This document shows, piece after piece, positions 44,850 through 54,169 of a stretch of DNA of 58,594 nt (its first letter is position 1; each line of letters begins with the position of its first letter). The notes beneath the pieces were generated by a model, which saw only the letters and a list, made by a program, of their open reading frames with translations, was not told where the DNA came from and did not search any database. The position numbers and the translations under genes are program-made. This stretch comes from Candidatus Melainabacteria bacterium (GTDB lineage Bacteria > Cyanobacteriota > Vampirovibrionia > Obscuribacterales > Obscuribacteraceae), in the NCBI GenBank assembly GCA_027451745.1, contig DAIDIP010000020.1, forward strand, positions 1 through 58,594, given 5' to 3'.

Positions 44850-45647
44850 ATGAAGCAATTCGCACTCTGGCAAGCGCCATTTTATTCTTTCTGGTCCAAA
44901 TCTTTTTATGTTGATGTGGCAAAAAATTGGCGTGGTGTTGCCTATTCTTATTTGTTTTTGCTTATCTGTTTCACTTGGGTTTTTATGGCCATTAAAAAGC
45001 AGATGGATTTATCCTATTATGTCGAGCATAGTATTAACCCAATCGTTCAGCAAATGCCTGTAGTCACTATCGACAAGGGTATTCTCAGCATTGATTGTCC
45101 ATCACCTTGTACATTGAAAGACAGTCTTGGTTTACCGGCTGTGACTTTTGATACTCGAGAAAAACCAATGGGCATTGATGAAATGCCGGGCAATTTTCTC
45201 ATTACTAAAGATTCTGTTTATGCCAAAGGTCAGCCCAGCGACCAAAAAATTGATTTATCGACTATGAAAGATCATACTGTGATTGATAAGAAAGTAGCCA
45301 AGCAATTTCTGGCTGATTTTTGTAAATCTGTTGGCTTAATTGTTTTTATGATTGCAGTTCCGTTATGTTTTATTTTTTGTATCCTTCAGTCGCTCCTATA
45401 CGCTCTAATGGGCATTTTAATTACTCGCTTAAATAAAGTTGAATTATCTTATCCTGCGTTGATAAGACTGTCTGTTATGGCAATGACACCTGTGCTTTTC
45501 ATTGACTCGATTATCAAAGTACGTGGCCTGGACTACGCAATCTGGCTGGTTTGGCCTCTTGTAGCTTTTCTCATTACTTGTGGATATCTAATATTTGGTA
45601 TTAGCGTCCAAATTGTAAGCGAAAACAACAAACCGGAGTCCGTATAA
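44850..45647 (+). CDS. DUF1189-like membrane protein
   Basis: From ATG at 44850 (265 aa; the frame opens at 44814). One helix near the N-terminus (YSYLFLLICFTWVFMAI), a periplasmic-type domain (about 60-160), then about four helices (GLIVFMIAVPLCFIFCILQS onward). Start SFWSKSFYVDVAKNWRG resembles DUF1189 (PF06691-like), of unknown function. Confidence 0.6.
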   Translation: MKQFALWQAPFYSFWSKSFYVDVAKNWRGVAYSYLFLLICFTWVFMAIKKQMDLSYYVEHSINPIVQQMPVVTIDKGILSIDCPSPCTLKDSLGLPAVTFDTREKPMGIDEMPGNFLITKDSVYAKGQPSDQKIDLSTMKDHTVIDKKVAKQFLADFCKSVGLIVFMIAVPLCFIFCILQSLLYALMGILITRLNKVELSYPALIRLSVMAMTPVLFIDSIIKVRGLDYAIWLVWPLVAFLITCGYLIFGISVQIVSENNKPESV

Positions 45648-45709
45648 TTCTCGATTGTTATAAGAGTGATAAAATCCTATTTTGTTGCAAAATATAGTAG
45701 GTATCGGTA

Positions 45710-46951
45710 ATGACAGCAGTTTTAGCTAAAAACTCACCTCAATCCAATGAGCAGGCCTTTGCTGCAGCTAATAGGGCAAGCTTAGAAAAATATCTAAAAA
45801 GCAATCATCCTCTTTCTTCTCTAGCAAAAAAAATCTGCAATCAAGAGCGTTTAGATCGCCAAGATGCTCTAACTCTTTATGCTAGCGATGATTTGCCGGC
45901 TTTAGCGGCCTTGGGTGACTTTGTCCGCAAACGCAAAGCCGGTCCCGAGAAAGCTAATTATGTTTACTATATTCATAACATGCATCTCAATCCTACTAAT
46001 TTTTGTGTTGAGACCTGTCGTTTTTGTTCATACGCTAATCCCCAAGAAAGAGAAAAAGCATACACTTGGACTATAGATCAAGTTTTAGAACAAATAGGTC
46101 ATGGGGTAAGCCTTGGCATAAATGAAGTGCACATGGTCGGTGGACTTAATCCTGCTTGCGATATTAACTATTACGAAGAAATTCTTCAGGCTGTAAAAAA
46201 CAAATTTCCTAATATTCACATGAAAGGCATGACCGCCGTAGAAATAGAATACCTGGCTAATCTAGAAGGCATTTCTTACGAAGAAACTCTCAAGCGTCTT
46301 ATCAAAGCTGGACTTGATTCAATGCCAGGTGGGGGAGCAGAAATATTTGATGAAAATGTTCGCTCTAATATGGCGGTAAAAAAAGCGCCTGCTGCTACAT
46401 GGTTGGAAATTCATGGTATTGCTCACCAGCTGGGGCTGAAAACAAATGCCACAATGCTTACTGGTATTGGTGAAAATACTGAAAACAAAATTGATCATAT
46501 GTTGCTATTGCGCGAACAACAAGACAAAACCGATGGCTTTATGTGTTTTATTCCTTTGAAATGTTATTACGAAGGAACTGACATTGCGCCTGAAGTAGAA
46601 GAACCAGCTCCAACTACATTATTGAAAGATATTGCTGTCTCACGCCTGTTGCTCGACAATTTTCCCCATATCAAGGCTTATTGGATTCAACTTGGCGAGA
46701 AATTAGCCCAATTAGCATTATCTTTCGGCGCTGATGATCTCGATGGCACTATTGGTGAAGAAAAAATCACTCATGCTGCTGGGGCCAAAACACCTCTTCA
46801 ATTGGCCAAAGAAAAAATGGAAGCATTAATAGCAGAAGCTGGACAGAAACCCGTAGAGCGGGACACCGTATATAATATCAAGCGTGTGTGTGACCATGAA
46901 CCACAAGTATTAGCGCCCATAGAAGAAAGATTGCAAACTTTGTCGGCTTAA
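45710..46951 (+). CDS. mqnE: Aminofutalosine synthase MqnE
   Basis: Radical-SAM enzyme making aminodeoxyfutalosine from chorismate-derived enolpyruvylbenzoate and SAM, first stages of the futalosine menaquinone route. The cluster motif CVETCRFC (C-x3-C-x2-C, about residue 102) follows NMHLNPTNF. Later HMVGGLNPACDINYYEEILQ and MPGGGAEIFDENVR distinguish MqnE from the related MqnC. 413 aa is normal. Its neighbours are unrelated, so the pathway genes are scattered. Stop overlaps the convergent gene. Confidence 0.92.
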   Translation: MTAVLAKNSPQSNEQAFAAANRASLEKYLKSNHPLSSLAKKICNQERLDRQDALTLYASDDLPALAALGDFVRKRKAGPEKANYVYYIHNMHLNPTNFCVETCRFCSYANPQEREKAYTWTIDQVLEQIGHGVSLGINEVHMVGGLNPACDINYYEEILQAVKNKFPNIHMKGMTAVEIEYLANLEGISYEETLKRLIKAGLDSMPGGGAEIFDENVRSNMAVKKAPAATWLEIHGIAHQLGLKTNATMLTGIGENTENKIDHMLLLREQQDKTDGFMCFIPLKCYYEGTDIAPEVEEPAPTTLLKDIAVSRLLLDNFPHIKAYWIQLGEKLAQLALSFGADDLDGTIGEEKITHAAGAKTPLQLAKEKMEALIAEAGQKPVERDTVYNIKRVCDHEPQVLAPIEERLQTLSA

Positions 46952-47688
46952 GACTTCACTACAAATTTTTCTTTCCACGATTTAGCTTTGCTTTCTAGGG
47001 CTATACCTAATAACCATGCTAAAAGTGCTGGCATTAGAACTACATTAGCGTAAAACATACCAATTACGCTATAGGCATAGGCTGCATACGATAAATACAA
47101 TCCGCTCAGCACGGCTATATAGCCAAATGCTTGTACAAGACGACTGTATCTTTCCCTGGTCGCAAAAATCATCATAGCCGCGCATATACTGTACAACCCA
47201 TTTGCTAAAAATCCTGTGAGTATAATCGCCAAACGATTAGCAGTTAAAAATAACTCGTTATTGATTAGTGATATATCTGCTTGCTCAGCCATAATTTTTC
47301 GGGCCAGTTCAGGCAATATACTCATTTCAATCACTTCTGCTGCTAAATCTAAAGCAAAGCCGGCTATAGCAATAAAAAACGCATAACGTAAAAGCGTGGT
47401 TGCTGGTCCGGTATCTTTTTTATGGGCATCAGAAAAACAAAAGTAGAAGAACAAAATCGAAAAATCAGCTGCTGTCCATAGCAGCCAACCAAAAGACCAT
47501 AGCCTATTGTTGTTCGTCAAAAAAGATAAACGCTGAGCAAACTCAACTGTATCTAAACCATTCCGTAGAACAACGAGCATATATAATCCCGCAATTAAAT
47601 GAATTACCAGCGCGAAGATTGCAGCCACACGTAATCTATGCCAGGTAACCGGCGAATCTTCTCTAACTTTATTTTGTTTGTCTATCAT
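46948..47688 (-). CDS. Uncharacterised seven-helix membrane protein
   Basis: 246 aa with about seven hydrophobic helices (VAAIFALVIHLIAGLYMLVV, LWSFGWLLWTAADFSILFFY, and further ones to the LLAWLLGIALE end). I do not recognise a family; the general shape recalls DUF4386-type proteins. No signal peptide or catalytic motif. Convergent with mqnE, overlapping 4 bp. Confidence 0.55.
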   Translation of the reverse strand: MIDKQNKVREDSPVTWHRLRVAAIFALVIHLIAGLYMLVVLRNGLDTVEFAQRLSFLTNNNRLWSFGWLLWTAADFSILFFYFCFSDAHKKDTGPATTLLRYAFFIAIAGFALDLAAEVIEMSILPELARKIMAEQADISLINNELFLTANRLAIILTGFLANGLYSICAAMMIFATRERYSRLVQAFGYIAVLSGLYLSYAAYAYSVIGMFYANVVLMPALLAWLLGIALESKAKSWKEKFVVKS

Positions 47689-47693
47689 TTTAT

Positions 47694-48764
47694 CTAAAAA
47701 AGGATCTGTCCCATTTGGTCGCCACGTTTAACTAGCAATTGAAACTTTTGTCCGTATGGTTTGCTTTGTAGCATCTCCTCAAGCTGGCTTTCTTTCTTTA
47801 TACTACGCCCATCAATGACTTGAATAATGTCACCTGGGCGTAGCCCCGCTTCTGCGGCCCGTGAGCCTGTGAGTAAGGCTTCAATAAGCACACCTTCTTT
47901 ACCAGACTTTACTCGTAAACCGCAAAAAGCTAGATAACTTTGTTTTGATTTGTTCTTGTTGTTTTTTTCTTTATCGTTACTGTGATTGGATAATTGCGTT
48001 TGTTTTTTTGCATCATCCGCTTCTTTAATGCTGAGCTTCAGTTTTTGCAAAGATTCATCATACTGTTTATTGTCCGGCTCCAATTTATGCGCGGCTTTAT
48101 AGTATGTCAGAGCTTCATCTGCTTTTTTTTGAATAAGATAAATAGTGCCAATATTATATTTAGCAAAAGCTAGATGTGGATCTTGTTTCTCTAATTCTAA
48201 ATATAACGATAATGATTGATCATACTGTCCTTGTTTAAAAGCCTCGGCTGCTTGTTTAGCCAATAACTCTTTTTTTGATTTTTCAAATTGAGCAATATTT
48301 TGCTCGTCGAGCTTCTTTTTGGCGCTAGTGGCTGCTTTTTCGTATTCACTGTTTTGTGGCTCTAATTTGTGAGCAATCTGATAATGATCTGCTGCTCCAG
48401 CTAGGTCTTTGCTAGCTTCAAGTGCTATACCTAAACTAAAATGTGCCGCTGCATTATCTGGAGCTAGACGAATGACTTGATTAAACAAATCAATGGCTTC
48501 GGGCAATTGTTTTTCTTTATAAAGGCTTATAGCCTGATCCAATAAAGAATTGATTTGACTATCTCTGGCAGCCTTAGCTCTTAGTTTTTGTTCTTGGTCA
48601 TCTTCATCACTTTGGTAAGTGTTTTGACAGATAAGATTTGCATATTCTTTAGTTTCATTTTGAACTAAAGAATATGCTGCCCAGGACGGAAAAATGCAAA
48701 CAAAAAGGCTAATGAGAGGTAAACTAACCATCAAGTTCTTTTTTTCTATATTTAACATTGACAC
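47694..48764 (-). CDS. Exported TPR-repeat protein with C-terminal PDZ domain
   Basis: 356 aa. N-terminal signal or anchor helix (MVSLPLISLFVCIFPSWAAY, residues 12-32), two TPR blocks (about 65-145 and 160-255, e.g. AIDLFNQVIRLAPDNAAAHF and ALTYYKAAHKLEPDNKQYDE), then a PDZ domain (about 275-356, FCGLRVKSGKEGVLI and AAEAGLRPGDIIQVIDG). TPR-PDZ proteins usually scaffold or sense in the periplasm. No protease domain. Confidence 0.84.
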   Translation of the reverse strand: MSMLNIEKKNLMVSLPLISLFVCIFPSWAAYSLVQNETKEYANLICQNTYQSDEDDQEQKLRAKAARDSQINSLLDQAISLYKEKQLPEAIDLFNQVIRLAPDNAAAHFSLGIALEASKDLAGAADHYQIAHKLEPQNSEYEKAATSAKKKLDEQNIAQFEKSKKELLAKQAAEAFKQGQYDQSLSLYLELEKQDPHLAFAKYNIGTIYLIQKKADEALTYYKAAHKLEPDNKQYDESLQKLKLSIKEADDAKKQTQLSNHSNDKEKNNKNKSKQSYLAFCGLRVKSGKEGVLIEALLTGSRAAEAGLRPGDIIQVIDGRSIKKESQLEEMLQSKPYGQKFQLLVKRGDQMGQILF

Positions 48765-48826
48765 TTTTTCTATTTCTCTTGGATTGCAAGCTAATATATT
48801 AAAACAAAGATAATAACGTAAGGATA

Positions 48827-49975
48827 ATGTCCAACGAAGAATTTAGCAATGTAGACAAAAGCGAGTTGGCCTATTGGCTAGCGTTTAATTCATTATCTGG
48901 AACCGGTCTAGGCTTTCGGAAAATCAAATTACTTTACGATCATTATGGCAGCCTTAAAGAAGCCTGGGATGCGCCGGCAAAAGAACTTAGCCGACTATCA
49001 TGGCTAAATCAATCCACTATTGAACGATTATTAGAACAAAAGAAAACAATTGAACCCGATAATCTTCTAGAGAAGCTGGATAAAAGTGGAGTAGAAGCTC
49101 TTTATTATTTTCATCCCGATTATCCTTCGATACTGCGTCAAATTAACGATCCCCCTTTAGTGTTATATACAAAGGGAAAATTTCGTGCGTGCAATTTCAA
49201 CTGTGCTGTGGGTATTGTTGGTACTCGCAAACCAAGCGCTTACGGAGAAAGACTAGCAAAAAGTTTAGCCAAGGATTTAGCCCAAGATGGCGTATTAATA
49301 GTCAGTGGTATGGCTTACGGTGTCGACTCATTGGCTCATTGGGGGGCAGTAGAAAGTGGCGGCATGACCGTAGCTGTGTTAGGTTGCGGAGTTGATTTAT
49401 GTTATCCCTCATCCAATAAACCTCTCTACAATGCTATTCTTGAAAAAGAATGCGGTGCCATAGTGTCTGAATATTTTCCGGGCAGTCAACCTCAAAAATG
49501 GCATTTTCCGGCTCGCAATCGAATTATTAGTGGACTTTCTCAGGCTGTGGCCGTGATTGAAGCAGGAGAAAGCTCCGGTGCTCTTATTACTGCCCATCTT
49601 GCTTTTGAGCAAAGTAGAGAAGTATTTGCTATCCCAGGACGAGTGGATAGCTCAACTTCTATTGGCACGAATAGTCTAATAGCCAAAAACATTGCCCACT
49701 TGCTTAGAGACCATAACGACATTCTCAAAGAAATGGGCTGGGCAAGCAAAAATACTGAAAATGGTGTTGCAACGGCAGTCGCTTTGCAAGGTCGTGAACT
49801 AGATGTTTACGATTTAATCTCTAATGAACCCAGCCACTTTGACTATTTAATCGAAAAAACGGGAATGAATACTGGTGAGCTATCAGCTATTTTAACAATG
49901 CTTGAATTAGCTGGTGTAATTTCAAAACTTCCTGGCGATTGGTATGTAAGGGAAAAACAAGCATTTAAGGTGTGA
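48827..49975 (+). CDS. dprA: DNA-processing protein DprA
   Basis: Rossmann-like DprA core: GIVGTRKPSAYGE, VSGMAYGVDSLAHWGAV, VAVLGCGVDLCYPSSN, HFPARNRIISGLS and AIEAGESSGALITA (residues 115-290), with an HhH-like N-terminus and a C-terminal winged-helix. It loads RecA on incoming single-stranded DNA during transformation. Implies natural competence, though no other com gene is in the window. 382 aa. Confidence 0.95.
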   Translation: MSNEEFSNVDKSELAYWLAFNSLSGTGLGFRKIKLLYDHYGSLKEAWDAPAKELSRLSWLNQSTIERLLEQKKTIEPDNLLEKLDKSGVEALYYFHPDYPSILRQINDPPLVLYTKGKFRACNFNCAVGIVGTRKPSAYGERLAKSLAKDLAQDGVLIVSGMAYGVDSLAHWGAVESGGMTVAVLGCGVDLCYPSSNKPLYNAILEKECGAIVSEYFPGSQPQKWHFPARNRIISGLSQAVAVIEAGESSGALITAHLAFEQSREVFAIPGRVDSSTSIGTNSLIAKNIAHLLRDHNDILKEMGWASKNTENGVATAVALQGRELDVYDLISNEPSHFDYLIEKTGMNTGELSAILTMLELAGVISKLPGDWYVREKQAFKV

Positions 49976-50123
49976 ATTGAGGGCGTACTGCAAATTTAAA
50001 GAGCAAAAATTGGGCAGTGCTGTTATTCTTGACTTTAGGATGTCGGCAGCAAGATTGTTTATGGTATAGGTCTGCACTGACTTTGCCATAATTCGATGAG
50101 GATGGGGGCATAGACTTTTTTAT

Positions 50124-52784
50124 ATGAAGTTGTGTTTGCGTTGCAATCAATACTTTGAAGAGACGGCCGACAAATGCCCAAGCGATGGAGCTATTCTTGA
50201 AAATGTTGGCAAAGACCCTCTCATTGGCGCTTTAATTAACAATCGTTACTTGGTTGATTCGGTTATTGGTAAGGGCTCAAGCGGTATTGTCTATAAAGCT
50301 AGACGCCTAGGGCGAGGCGAAATGGTTGTGGCAATCAAAGTATTGCACAGCTATATAGGAGCCGCAGGATCATCTTTGGACCGATTCTTGCGCGAGGCTC
50401 AAGCTGCAAGTCGTTTGCGTAACCCTCATATTATTACTATCTGGGAATCAGGTGTTACGGAAGACGGACAGCCTTATTTTGTTATGGATTATCTTGAGGG
50501 GACGACTCTTGGACGCCTTATAAAAGACAAAGGCAACATAGAACCAAAACGCGTTTTGTCTCTATTGCACCAAATATGTGAAGCGTTAGCAGAAGCTCAT
50601 AGACAGGATATAGTACATCGTGATTTAAAGCCAGAAAATGTGGTTTTGCAAGAAAGCGATCATGGTCACGACTATATTAAATTGTTAGATTTTGGTATAG
50701 CCGATTCTCCGCAACATGCTCAATCGAGTTTTAAGTTAGAAAAGCCAAGAACCGTATCGGGAAGCCCTGCTTATATGAGCCCCGAACAATGTCAGGGTTT
50801 GGAGCTTGATGGACGCAGTGATATTTATTCCCTAGCCATAGTTGTTTTTGAGATGTTAACGGGTAAACGTCCTTTTTCTCAAAAAGACAATGTCAACGTT
50901 ATGATTCTGCACGTTAACGAGTCTCCAATGACAATGTCCGAAGTTCGCCCAGATTTGAAAATCCCTCAATCGGTAGAAAATGTTATTGCTCGAGCCTTAT
51001 CTAAACGTCCTGAAGATCGTCAGGCAACTGTACAAGATTTCTTATTAGAATTTGAATTAGCATGGCAAGATAGTGACAATCCACTTAGTGTGCTTTCTGC
51101 TGCAGCAGCTCAACCTTCTACTAGTTTGACAAATTTGGCTAAACGAATCGAAGTACCTAAGCACGAGAGCGAGATAACCTCTGACGACTTAAGCTTTCAA
51201 GGTAGCGATGGCTCACTGGCAGCTTGGGGCAATGTATCAATTCAATCTTCCAGTAAAACAGAAGTAGCTTTGGAGCCCAATTCTGTCTTTGCTAGAGCCC
51301 AAGTTGCAGAAGGCGCTTCAATGTGTCACGAAAAAAAATCATTAATGGATATTTGGACTTCTGCTCCTGAGGACTCACCGTCTCAGACTATTCGCAACAA
51401 CTTATCAGAAGCAGAAATAAATATGGCTCCAGATTTAGGCGAAGGTCGATCAGTAGCTACATCCGAAATGCCAAAAACTCAAGTTCTTGAAGAAAAAGAT
51501 CCTTCTTTAGCTGTTCAACCAAATCCTCCTCAACCAAGTGAAGTGTCGCAGCCAACAGCCCTGTCCGACAATAAAGCTGATCAATCGTTGACTGGCAGAA
51601 ATAGAACAATTGAACGTTTGATGGAAGCTGCTAAAAGGGGACAGGGACAAACTGGAGCACATTCAATACTTCCGACCAAACCAATAATTTCTCCGAAAGA
51701 AGCCCCATCCATGCAGCCCATTCCACTTGCACAGATGCCGCAGTCACCTCAATTGAATGCTATGCCTTCCTCAGCACCATTGATGCAATCGATCTCTAAT
51801 ATAAATCCTCTCAAAACTTTTGATAAAGCGGTCAACAATATAGAGCATATAAGCACGAAGAAGGCAGTTTCACCTACAGCCTCTGGCTGGTTTTCAATTT
51901 GTGATGAGAGCACTGCTCCTGCGACAAATGCAAATGTGCCGCCAGCCAGTACCTCGTTAAGTATCCCAACAGATTTGCCGTCAAATTCTGTACAAGGAAT
52001 GTCTGCAAGTGCTCTATCTCAAAATATATTGTTTCAACGCGACTTGTCCCAACCACCCTTGCCATCGAACGCCTCTCTACAATCTTTGCCTCCGCTAGCT
52101 GAATCTACTCGTAGGCATACGCAACCTGACGCCGATCAACCACAAATTCTCTCATCCTTAATCCGATCAGGTCCACAGTCAAATCTTCAAGAAGTTAAGC
52201 CGCAGCACACTGCTGTCCCTCCTAGTAACGATGTGGATGAACAAGGGATTTATGTAAAACAGAGATATCGAAATACTATTTCACGCATTACCAGTTCGCG
52301 TCTATCTGAACGACCAAAAGTAAATAGATTTGATAATTCACTGGTGACCACTAGAGCCAGAGCAGCAGCTCTAAAATCTGACAGTACAAGACCACCGATA
52401 AATCTTTGGCGAATAGCAATTATCATTGTCGCCTCAGCTTGTTTATTAGCCTCCGCTTACATTGTTTATTCTACTTTATCAGTTCCCATACCACCGGTAT
52501 CATCAATTGATACACTGATTGCCTCAGGCAATCATCAACAAGTAGTAGATATTCTCGAAGGTAAGAGTTTATCTGCTGCTCTCACTCAGGAAGAAAAAGA
52601 TCAATTGAATTATAGTTATCTTGCTCTGGCTAAAATAGCACTGAGTAAGAATAAGTCAGATCAATCATTGGAATACTTATCCAAAATAGATCGGACGTCT
52701 CCATCGGCTGTCCAGGCTAATCAAATTCGCAATTCAATATTGCAAACAAAGAAAGACATGCAGGAAAAATCACTGCCAAATTAG
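50124..52784 (+). CDS. Membrane Ser/Thr protein kinase with N-terminal zinc ribbon
   Basis: 886 aa. An N-terminal zinc ribbon LCLRCNQYFEETADKCPSDG is followed by a Hanks-type kinase (about 40-310): GKGSSGIVYKA loop, VAIKVL lysine, HRDLKPENVVL, LLDFGIADS and SPAYMSPEQ. Then about 430 residues of proline/serine-rich low-complexity linker, one membrane helix (about 762-785, LWRIAIIIVASACLLASAYI), and a 100-aa helical tail with a TPR-like repeat, probably outside. Likely senses an external signal through the tail and phosphorylates cytosolic targets. The same zinc-ribbon/kinase start is common in cyanobacterial relatives. Confidence 0.9.
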   Translation: MKLCLRCNQYFEETADKCPSDGAILENVGKDPLIGALINNRYLVDSVIGKGSSGIVYKARRLGRGEMVVAIKVLHSYIGAAGSSLDRFLREAQAASRLRNPHIITIWESGVTEDGQPYFVMDYLEGTTLGRLIKDKGNIEPKRVLSLLHQICEALAEAHRQDIVHRDLKPENVVLQESDHGHDYIKLLDFGIADSPQHAQSSFKLEKPRTVSGSPAYMSPEQCQGLELDGRSDIYSLAIVVFEMLTGKRPFSQKDNVNVMILHVNESPMTMSEVRPDLKIPQSVENVIARALSKRPEDRQATVQDFLLEFELAWQDSDNPLSVLSAAAAQPSTSLTNLAKRIEVPKHESEITSDDLSFQGSDGSLAAWGNVSIQSSSKTEVALEPNSVFARAQVAEGASMCHEKKSLMDIWTSAPEDSPSQTIRNNLSEAEINMAPDLGEGRSVATSEMPKTQVLEEKDPSLAVQPNPPQPSEVSQPTALSDNKADQSLTGRNRTIERLMEAAKRGQGQTGAHSILPTKPIISPKEAPSMQPIPLAQMPQSPQLNAMPSSAPLMQSISNINPLKTFDKAVNNIEHISTKKAVSPTASGWFSICDESTAPATNANVPPASTSLSIPTDLPSNSVQGMSASALSQNILFQRDLSQPPLPSNASLQSLPPLAESTRRHTQPDADQPQILSSLIRSGPQSNLQEVKPQHTAVPPSNDVDEQGIYVKQRYRNTISRITSSRLSERPKVNRFDNSLVTTRARAAALKSDSTRPPINLWRIAIIIVASACLLASAYIVYSTLSVPIPPVSSIDTLIASGNHQQVVDILEGKSLSAALTQEEKDQLNYSYLALAKIALSKNKSDQSLEYLSKIDRTSPSAVQANQIRNSILQTKKDMQEKSLPN

Positions 52785-52795
52785 TTGGCCAACTA
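52782..52795. repeat. Palindrome at the kinase stop codon
   Basis: TAGTTGGCCAACTA is a perfect 14-bp palindrome containing the kinase TAG stop. It has no loop and no T-run, so it is not a terminator by itself. It may be a protein site or chance. Confidence 0.3.
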
Positions 52796-52853
52796 TCAAA
52801 CAAATAATTTCTGCGGGGCTGATAAGCTGCATTGATTTAAGTGCTATATTTTT

Positions 52854-53132
52854 TTATTTGGTGTTTGTGTTTGCTGGTGCACCAATTGTAGTGGCATTAC
52901 TTTGATTGCCTTTCCCAAACAATTTATTTTTTCTTGCTTCACGTCTTTTAATTCTAGGTCTCATGCTTCTGATTTTTTTGCGCAGACTTCTTAAAGGACC
53001 AGTTGCTGATTGTTGATTACTGGTTGAAGTTTGATTAGGAGCTGTAGTTGTGTTTTGAGCTGTGATGGCTAAGGGTATAGACAAAGAAAGCAGTGCCAAC
53101 AAAAAGGTTTTAGTAATTGTGCGTTTAGTCAT
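52854..53132 (-). CDS. Small exported basic protein (92 aa)
   Basis: Clear signal peptide (TFLLALLSLSIPLAITAQ), then a Thr/Asn/Gln-rich linker, a strongly basic stretch (LRKKIRSMRPRIKRREARKN, residues 50-69) and a polar tail. No family known. The basic part could bind nucleic acid or the cell surface. Divergent from tatD's end and convergent to the kinase. Confidence 0.6.
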   Translation of the reverse strand: MTKRTITKTFLLALLSLSIPLAITAQNTTTAPNQTSTSNQQSATGPLRSLRKKIRSMRPRIKRREARKNKLFGKGNQSNATTIGAPANTNTK

Positions 53133-53275
53133 AAGTTATACCTCTGCAAACTAAATATTGAGTTCCTCACAGGACAAAGTCTAAAAATGTTAGCGCTTAA
53201 TTGTCTGAACTACCTTATTAAATACTAAGCAAGATTTAAAAATTAACCGGTTGACAAGTCCTGCGATTTTTCCTG

Positions 53276-54100
53276 CTAATTGTTAGGCAGTCCAAATAAT
53301 CGCTGGGCATTCTTACTACATAAATTAGCTATATGCTCTATAGTTTGCTGTCTCAGTTGCGCCAGTTTTTCTGCCGTATACCAGACATAAGCCGGCTCGT
53401 TACGTTTGCCGCGCACCGGATGTGGTGCCAGAAACGGGCAATCAGTTTCTACAAGTAATTTGTTATCATCTACAATCTTTGCTGCTTCTTGAATATCTTG
53501 AGATTTTGGAAAAGTGAGAATACCAGAAAAAGAAACATAGAAATCTATTTCTGGGACAAGAGTTTTAAATCGACTGACAATTTCTGTATTACCAGTAAAA
53601 CAATGCAAAACCCCTTTCAAAGGTTTTGGGCCTTTAGCTAAGATGTCAAACAAATCGTCCCAAGCGTCTCGGCAATGAATAATTACTGGTTTATTGAATT
53701 GATGCGCTAATTTAATTTGTTCTTTCAGCACGGAAACTTGTATTTCTTTAGGGCTATTGTTGTAATAAAAATCTAGACCACACTCACCAATCGCCACAAC
53801 TTTAGGGTGGAGGATCTGTTTTTCAATAATTTGCCAGCTTGTGTCATCCCATTCATTTGCTTGATGAGGATGTAAGCCAAGTCCCACATATATGTTTTTG
53901 TACCTGTCCGCGAGGTCCAAGAGCTCTGGTATGGACTTTAAGTCAACCCCAGGATTAACTATTTGCTTAACATTTGCTGCTTCCATATTAGTGATAACAG
54001 ATTGCTGATCTTCGGCAAAGAACTCTTTAACCAAATGGGCGTGGCTGTCGATGATTCCGGCGCCTATGCCTTGAAATCTCGTCATATCTGTGTCACGCAT
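53276..54100 (-). CDS. TatD-family metal-dependent hydrolase (DNase)
   Basis: TIM-barrel amidohydrolase superfamily: GIIDSHAHLV (metal HxH), AIGECGLDFYY, FNKPVIIHCRDAWDD, GVLHCFTGN and LLVETDCPFLAPHPVRGKRN. TatD proteins are 3'-5' exonucleases or deoxyribonucleases. Start: the frame opens at 54169 directly against the divergent gene, which would leave no promoter; the ATG at 54100 (weak GGACGG upstream) or 54085 is more likely. About 270 aa is normal. Confidence 0.9.
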   Translation of the reverse strand: MRDTDMTRFQGIGAGIIDSHAHLVKEFFAEDQQSVITNMEAANVKQIVNPGVDLKSIPELLDLADRYKNIYVGLGLHPHQANEWDDTSWQIIEKQILHPKVVAIGECGLDFYYNNSPKEIQVSVLKEQIKLAHQFNKPVIIHCRDAWDDLFDILAKGPKPLKGVLHCFTGNTEIVSRFKTLVPEIDFYVSFSGILTFPKSQDIQEAAKIVDDNKLLVETDCPFLAPHPVRGKRNEPAYVWYTAEKLAQLRQQTIEHIANLCSKNAQRLFGLPNN

Positions 54101-54169
54101 TAACTTGCCGTCCGTTATCTCTCTAGTTACAATACAGATTATTATCTCTATCTTTAAATTCATTGTCAC

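Noticed and set aside
52782-52795. Kinase terminator
   Set aside because: The palindrome has no loop and no following T-run, so I list it only as a palindrome.
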